A stretch of DNA of 8,633 nucleotides from contig CBDUVB010000059.1 in NCBI GenBank assembly GCA_965370555.1, positions 1 to 8,633 on the forward strand, in the 5' to 3' direction. Position numbers and translations under genes: made by a program. This document shows, one piece after another, positions 5,332 to 8,633 of the stretch (the first letter of the stretch is position 1; each line of letters begins with the position of its first letter). The stretch comes from JAJOKK01 sp965370555. Lineage in GTDB: Bacteria > Bipolaricaulota > Bipolaricaulia > UBA7950 > UBA9294. The notes beneath the pieces were generated by a model that was not told where the DNA came from, did no database searches, and worked only from the letters and a program-made list of their open reading frames with translations.

Positions 5332-6889
5332 CGTTCTCCCAAGTAACCACACAATGAGAGGAGTTGTCAAGTTCCCCGGCCGAGAGAAGTCTCTCCACAA
5401 ATCTCGGACCGTGCCTATTGATGAAGTAAGGAAGCGGGAAGACCCGTTCCTGCGGTCGTCCACGCGGGAGAATGGTGTTCCGTAACCGTTGGAAAGCCCC
5501 CGTGGAGAGACCATGCTTTGCCGATGCGGCGCGTAGCGCTCTGCTCTCCAGTCGGTCAACCGCGCGCAGTGAGGCGGTACGTGTCCCCTCCCACGACCGC
5601 TCCAGGCTCGGGTCGAGCAAAGAAACCACAGAGCGCAGTGGGGCAAGATCTTCAATGATTGCTTCCCTCGCTTCGGCAAAGCACTCCTGTAGGCCGGGTG
5701 GGGTGAGGGAGCGCATCGCCTCCTCTGCGATGAACGTCGCAGCGAGAAGCTCGCCGATATTCGTGCCGAAGCGGGAGATCAGGTCGGCTTCCGCATGATC
5801 GATAACGGTGTAGCTCAACCGCGGAAATAACAGTGGCTGAGGAAGGTCGAAAAGCGAGTAGAGTGGCTTCAACATCGCGTGATACGCGATCTCACCAGGG
5901 CCAAGGACGCTGGCAAGAACAGGGAGGAGGGTGTCAGCAAAGAGTGGCCGCAGTGCCGCATCGGGCGAATAGCGTTCGGGGTGTTCATCCACCGCGGGAA
6001 GATGAGAAAGGGAGTCGGTTACCCGAACCCTGCGCCCAGTCGCGTCGAAGGTGTAGAGCCCTCCCGCCTGTGCCGGGTCCAGGGGCGGGGAATAGCCCGC
6101 CTCGCGAAGCTCCGCAGCTGTTTTCTCCAGGCAATCCCGGATCCCTGTGCGCTTCTCCAAGGCGACGCGGAAAAAGGCGCGCCCTGACGTGCGGAGGAGT
6201 GAGGGTTCGACGATAACAAGCCCCTGTTTGGAGAAGACCTGGGCAAAGAGGCGTGCGTGCCAGGTGCAGTAGTCCTCCCCTTGTTTCGGGGCGAAGAGGT
6301 CCCTCGTATACGCGTGGTGCGGTCCAGGGGGGAGCGCATCGAAGTACGCGCTGTACGCACTCCGAATCTCATCTGAGAGAGGAAGGTCGGCGATCGGGCG
6401 GCCGCGTTCTTCCCACTCGAAACGGATTGCTCCCACTTCCCCGTCGTCTTTAAGGAAGCGCGCGTGATTGATCTCGGTGAAGTCGTGGTCCTCATTCGCG
6501 AGCCAGAAGAGGGGGACGACCCTCACCCCGAGGCGCTCCTGCAAGGATGCGGCAAGGCGGATCGTCGTCATGATCTTGTAACACGTGTAGATCGGCCCGC
6601 CAAGGAACCCGACCTGTTGGCCACTGATCACGCAGAAGGTCGATCGCGCCCTTAGATCAGCAATGTTGGCAAGGACGGCAGGGCTATCCGTAAGACGGGT
6701 ATTGTATGCGGCAAGGCGATCACAGATCGTTTCGCGCGGGTAGTCGAGCCTACTTCGGGCCTCCAACGCCCGGGCGCACCCATCCAGGGGATGGGTGAAG
6801 AAGGAGGAAGCATCTCCACACCTGGCGATGTAGTCGAGATAGAACTTCCTCTCTGGGTAGATGGCCCTGGCGGCAACGCGTTCGATCAA
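5324..6889 (-). CDS. bshC: Putative cysteine ligase BshC, TTG start
   Basis: BshC is assigned the last step of the pathway, joining L-cysteine to GlcN-malate to give bacillithiol. From the proposed start it has 521 residues, close to the 539 of Bacillus BshC. Hallmarks are ISGQQVGFLGGPIYT (residues 88-102) and PLFWLANEDHDFTEIN (126-141), a HIGH-like Rossmann core related to aminoacyl-tRNA synthetases. A helical, probably coiled-coil region follows (about 400-460), and the C-terminal segment includes PLPYFINRHGPRF. No ATG fits well: the only upstream one (6955) overlaps the methyltransferase by 65 nt. The TTG at 6887-6889 lies 1 nt after the methyltransferase stop, with AGGGGTGG just upstream. 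It is the longest gene in the operon and shows no frameshift. Confidence 0.95.
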   Translation of the reverse strand: MIERVAARAIYPERKFYLDYIARCGDASSFFTHPLDGCARALEARSRLDYPRETICDRLAAYNTRLTDSPAVLANIADLRARSTFCVISGQQVGFLGGPIYTCYKIMTTIRLAASLQERLGVRVVPLFWLANEDHDFTEINHARFLKDDGEVGAIRFEWEERGRPIADLPLSDEIRSAYSAYFDALPPGPHHAYTRDLFAPKQGEDYCTWHARLFAQVFSKQGLVIVEPSLLRTSGRAFFRVALEKRTGIRDCLEKTAAELREAGYSPPLDPAQAGGLYTFDATGRRVRVTDSLSHLPAVDEHPERYSPDAALRPLFADTLLPVLASVLGPGEIAYHAMLKPLYSLFDLPQPLLFPRLSYTVIDHAEADLISRFGTNIGELLAATFIAEEAMRSLTPPGLQECFAEAREAIIEDLAPLRSVVSLLDPSLERSWEGTRTASLRAVDRLESRALRAASAKHGLSTGAFQRLRNTILPRGRPQERVFPLPYFINRHGPRFVERLLSAGELDNSSHCVVTWENDD

Positions 6890-6890
6890 G

Positions 6891-7640
6891 CTACCACCCC
6901 TTTTCGGCGACCAGAACGAGCCTCTTGCTCTGCGGGCTGAGGGGTTCGCCCACAAGCGACCCGTAGCAACGCACGTTCACGAAGCCAGCATCCCTCAACA
7001 TCCTATCCAATTCATCCCTGGTGTGCATCCGTACCGACTCGTGGAAGGCACGTCTCTCTCTGCCTTCCTCGAATACGTGCGTCGTCTTCTCCACACGGCG
7101 ACGATCCTTGCTCACGCGGCGCTCGATACGGAGCGTCCGACCGGAAAGAGTCCGTTCCTCTTTCGTAACGAGGTGGGCGATCACAGAGCCACGATTAAGG
7201 GTGTCGATCAGGAAGGTTCCACCACGCCGTAGAGCCCGATTCACCGTGGCGAGGACCGTTCTATCCTCCACTTCGTCCTCAAAATACCCGAATGATGTGA
7301 ACAGGGATAAGACCGTGGCGAAGTGCTCCACATAAGGAATTTCGCGCATGTCGGCCCGCACCAGTTCGATTCCCTCTGCGCCGATGGTAGCGAGCCGCTT
7401 TGCCGCGACATCGAGTAGCTCCTGCGAGAGGTCGATCCCGACGAGACGGGAGAATCCCGCCTCGTGGAGGGCGAGCAGGTGTCGACCTGCCCCGCAGCCC
7501 AGGTCGAGGAGCGGTTCGTCCTTCGCCAGAGTGACGAGATCGATGATCGCGCGTACATCCGCCCGTGCCTCAGCCTCATCGCGATGGGGGTAGAGGGCGA
7601 GGTACTCCCGCCCGAAGCTCTCCACGTACCAGGATCTCAT
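6891..7640 (-). CDS. Class I SAM-dependent methyltransferase, candidate bacillithiol N-methyltransferase
   Basis: The 249-residue protein has a Rossmann SAM-binding core: motif I LLDLGCGAGRH (residues 44-54), the acidic end of strand 2 in VGIDLS (D70), and RADMRE (D97) for adenine contacts, followed by SLFTSFGYF. The C-terminal half, with ESVRMHTRDELDRML and a final AEKGW, is the variable substrate-binding part. The start shares ATGA with the stop of the upstream MBL gene, and its stop lies 1 nt before bshC, so it is embedded in the bacillithiol operon. N-methyl-bacillithiol is known from Chlorobiaceae, where a SAM methyltransferase (NmbA) makes it. This gene is a positional candidate for the same step, but I cannot show orthology from sequence alone. 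Other small-molecule methylation remains possible. Confidence 0.9.
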   Translation of the reverse strand: MRSWYVESFGREYLALYPHRDEAEARADVRAIIDLVTLAKDEPLLDLGCGAGRHLLALHEAGFSRLVGIDLSQELLDVAAKRLATIGAEGIELVRADMREIPYVEHFATVLSLFTSFGYFEDEVEDRTVLATVNRALRRGGTFLIDTLNRGSVIAHLVTKEERTLSGRTLRIERRVSKDRRRVEKTTHVFEEGRERRAFHESVRMHTRDELDRMLRDAGFVNVRCYGSLVGEPLSPQSKRLVLVAEKGW

Positions 7641-8278
7641 GCTATCCCGTGTTCTTCCTTGTAGGCGAACCAGTTGCGCTTGAGATCGAGGAATGCCTCA
7701 AAGTCAGGTTGAATGAGGAAGGGGTTGGTCCTTCGCTCCACCCCGATCGTCGACTCTGGTGCGATCCCGTAGTCATGTCCGGGAAACACACGGGTCTCAT
7801 CAGGGAGGGGGAGGAGCTTCTCGCGCAGGGAATTGTATTCGGCCCGCGCTCCAGCACCAAGATCTGTCCCTCCCACCTTGCCGACGAAGAGAGTGTCGCC
7901 GGTGAAGAGCGAATCGCCGACGTAAAGGCAGATCGAATCCGTGGTGTGGCCGGGTGTGTGGATAATCTTCACCTCAAGCTTGCCGAGTGGGAAAGAGGAT
8001 CCATCCTCCACGCGAACGCCTGTCTTCGGATCGGTATCACCATAGAGAAGCGGTCGTGCCCCGGTCAGTCGTTCGATCGTGGCGTTTCCGTTCGTGTGAT
8101 CGAAGTGGTCGTGGGTGACGAAGACGTAGACGATCTGGTACCCCTTCTCGCAAGCAAAATCGACGATCCGCTCCGGCGAGAACGAAGGGTCGATCACGAG
8201 GGCCTTCTTGCTTGCCGCATCGGCGATGAGGTAACCGAAGTTGCGATCACCGCCAGTCCTAAACTGCTTGATAAACAT
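7637..8278 (-). CDS. MBL-fold metallohydrolase, GloB/ETHE1 type
   Basis: The 213-residue metallo-beta-lactamase-fold protein has all expected metal ligands: THDHFDH (H56, H58, D60, H61), HTPGH (H111), GDTLF (D128) and FPGHDYG (H168). The TNPFL near the C-terminus resembles short bacterial GloB-like proteins. Related enzymes hydrolyse S-acyl-glutathione (glyoxalase II) or oxidise glutathione persulfide (ETHE1, iron-dependent). In a cell using bacillithiol, the natural counterpart would be a bacillithiol thioester or persulfide; this is inference from position. It is the first gene of the operon and overlaps the methyltransferase by 4 nt (ATGA). AAGGAGG (8282-8288, minus strand) lies 3 nt before the ATG and supports the start. 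Confidence 0.93.
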   Translation of the reverse strand: MFIKQFRTGGDRNFGYLIADAASKKALVIDPSFSPERIVDFACEKGYQIVYVFVTHDHFDHTNGNATIERLTGARPLLYGDTDPKTGVRVEDGSSFPLGKLEVKIIHTPGHTTDSICLYVGDSLFTGDTLFVGKVGGTDLGAGARAEYNSLREKLLPLPDETRVFPGHDYGIAPESTIGVERRTNPFLIQPDFEAFLDLKRNWFAYKEEHGIA

Positions 8279-8288
8279 CTTCCTCCTT

Positions 8289-8633
8289 CAATGCCACGTC
8301 TCTCTCCCTCCAAACAACGACTAGTCTAAGCTTCCCCCACCCTTTCAGCAAGACAGCGAAAACGCCTCTATTCGTGGGAAAGGCTGGCTGCCATAGGAGC
8401 TGCGCCACTCTCGGGCTCCTCGGCTACAATCAAGCGCACCGTCAGGCGGCCTTGCTGATGCCGACGAATAAAGAAATCCGGGTTCCTTCTCGTTTCGAGT
8501 GGGTAGTGACTTCTAATTTCGGTTCGCACGGGACGGATGCCGGTTGCGAAGCAAGACCGGAGGTCGAAGAGAATTCACCGCCGAGTAGAGAGGAGGCGCG
8601 CAATTGTTTAGGACAGTGACTTCCGATGTATCC
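8289..8633. other. Region upstream of the operon with no recognised gene
   Basis: Short open frames here resemble no family I recognise, and no tRNA, RNase P, SRP or tmRNA signature was seen. Visible structure includes a hairpin at 8540-8560: CCGGT paired with ACCGG, then TGC with GCA around a GAA loop and a 2-nt bulge. The motif agtgacttc occurs twice, at 8505-8513 and 8615-8623, exactly 110 bases apart, within 20-base stretches sharing 14 bases. It may hold the operon promoter, a small RNA, or the edge of another element cut by the window. Confidence 0.4.
8323..8351 (-). promoter_or_regulatory. Weak candidate sigma-70 promoter for the bacillithiol operon
   Basis: On the minus strand, TTGCTG (8346-8351) and TAGACT (8323-8328) are separated by 17 nt. 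They match the TTGACA/TATAAT consensus at 3/6 and 4/6. Initiation would fall near 8315, leaving a leader of about 35-40 nt before the MBL gene. The position is right for an operon promoter, but the match is poor and the host's consensus is unknown. Confidence 0.25.

Noticed and set aside
4621..5679. A bshB1 start at 5679, adding 116 residues
   Set aside because: The extra sequence overlaps bshC in another frame and is low-complexity. The family begins about 11 residues before AHPDD, which fits the ATG at 5331.
8374..8619. An 81-residue plus-strand open frame upstream of the operon
   Set aside because: There is no ribosome site, no recognised family, and the frame covers the structured region; it is probably chance.

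Overview
The window carries a bacillithiol (BSH) biosynthesis operon on the minus strand, interrupted near its downstream end by a small insertion. The host is a moderately GC-rich bacterium. BSH genes occur in Firmicutes, Deinococcus-Thermus, Bacteroidetes/Chlorobi, Acidobacteria and several uncultivated phyla. The base composition and the VIT/vWA protein argue against a typical Bacillus or Staphylococcus, but the sequence alone does not fix the phylum.

Layout, following minus-strand transcription from right to left. Positions 8289-8633 hold no gene I can defend; they contain a hairpin, a short repeated motif and a weak candidate promoter. The operon then runs: an MBL-fold hydrolase of the GloB/ETHE1 type (7637-8278), a class I SAM-dependent methyltransferase (6891-7640), bshC (5324-6889), bshB1 (4621-5331) and bshA (3481-4602). 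Three junctions overlap or nearly touch (4-nt ATGA overlap, 1-nt gap, 8-nt overlap) and the last gap is 18 nt, so co-transcription is very likely. BshA makes GlcNAc-malate, BshB1 deacetylates it and BshC adds cysteine. The methyltransferase is a candidate for N-methylating bacillithiol, and the MBL protein for acting on a BSH persulfide or thioester.

The last gene of the ancestral operon was probably the secreted VIT/von Willebrand A protein (1-1478, running off the window). It is now separated from bshA by 1544 bp of unique DNA (1661-3204). That DNA carries the end of one EamA transporter gene, an intact ppnP (nucleoside phosphorylase) and a second, complete EamA exporter, all on the plus strand.

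The insert is bracketed by two direct copies of the vWA-start/intergenic/bshA-end junction (1275-1660 and 3205-3609). By eye these are about 91.5% identical over 366 aligned bases. Each copy joins one intact gene to one truncated gene: intact vWA with a bshA tail, then a vWA head with intact bshA. This is the pattern left by single-crossover integration of a circle carrying a related strain's allele of the junction. An assembly chimera between strains is the main alternative.
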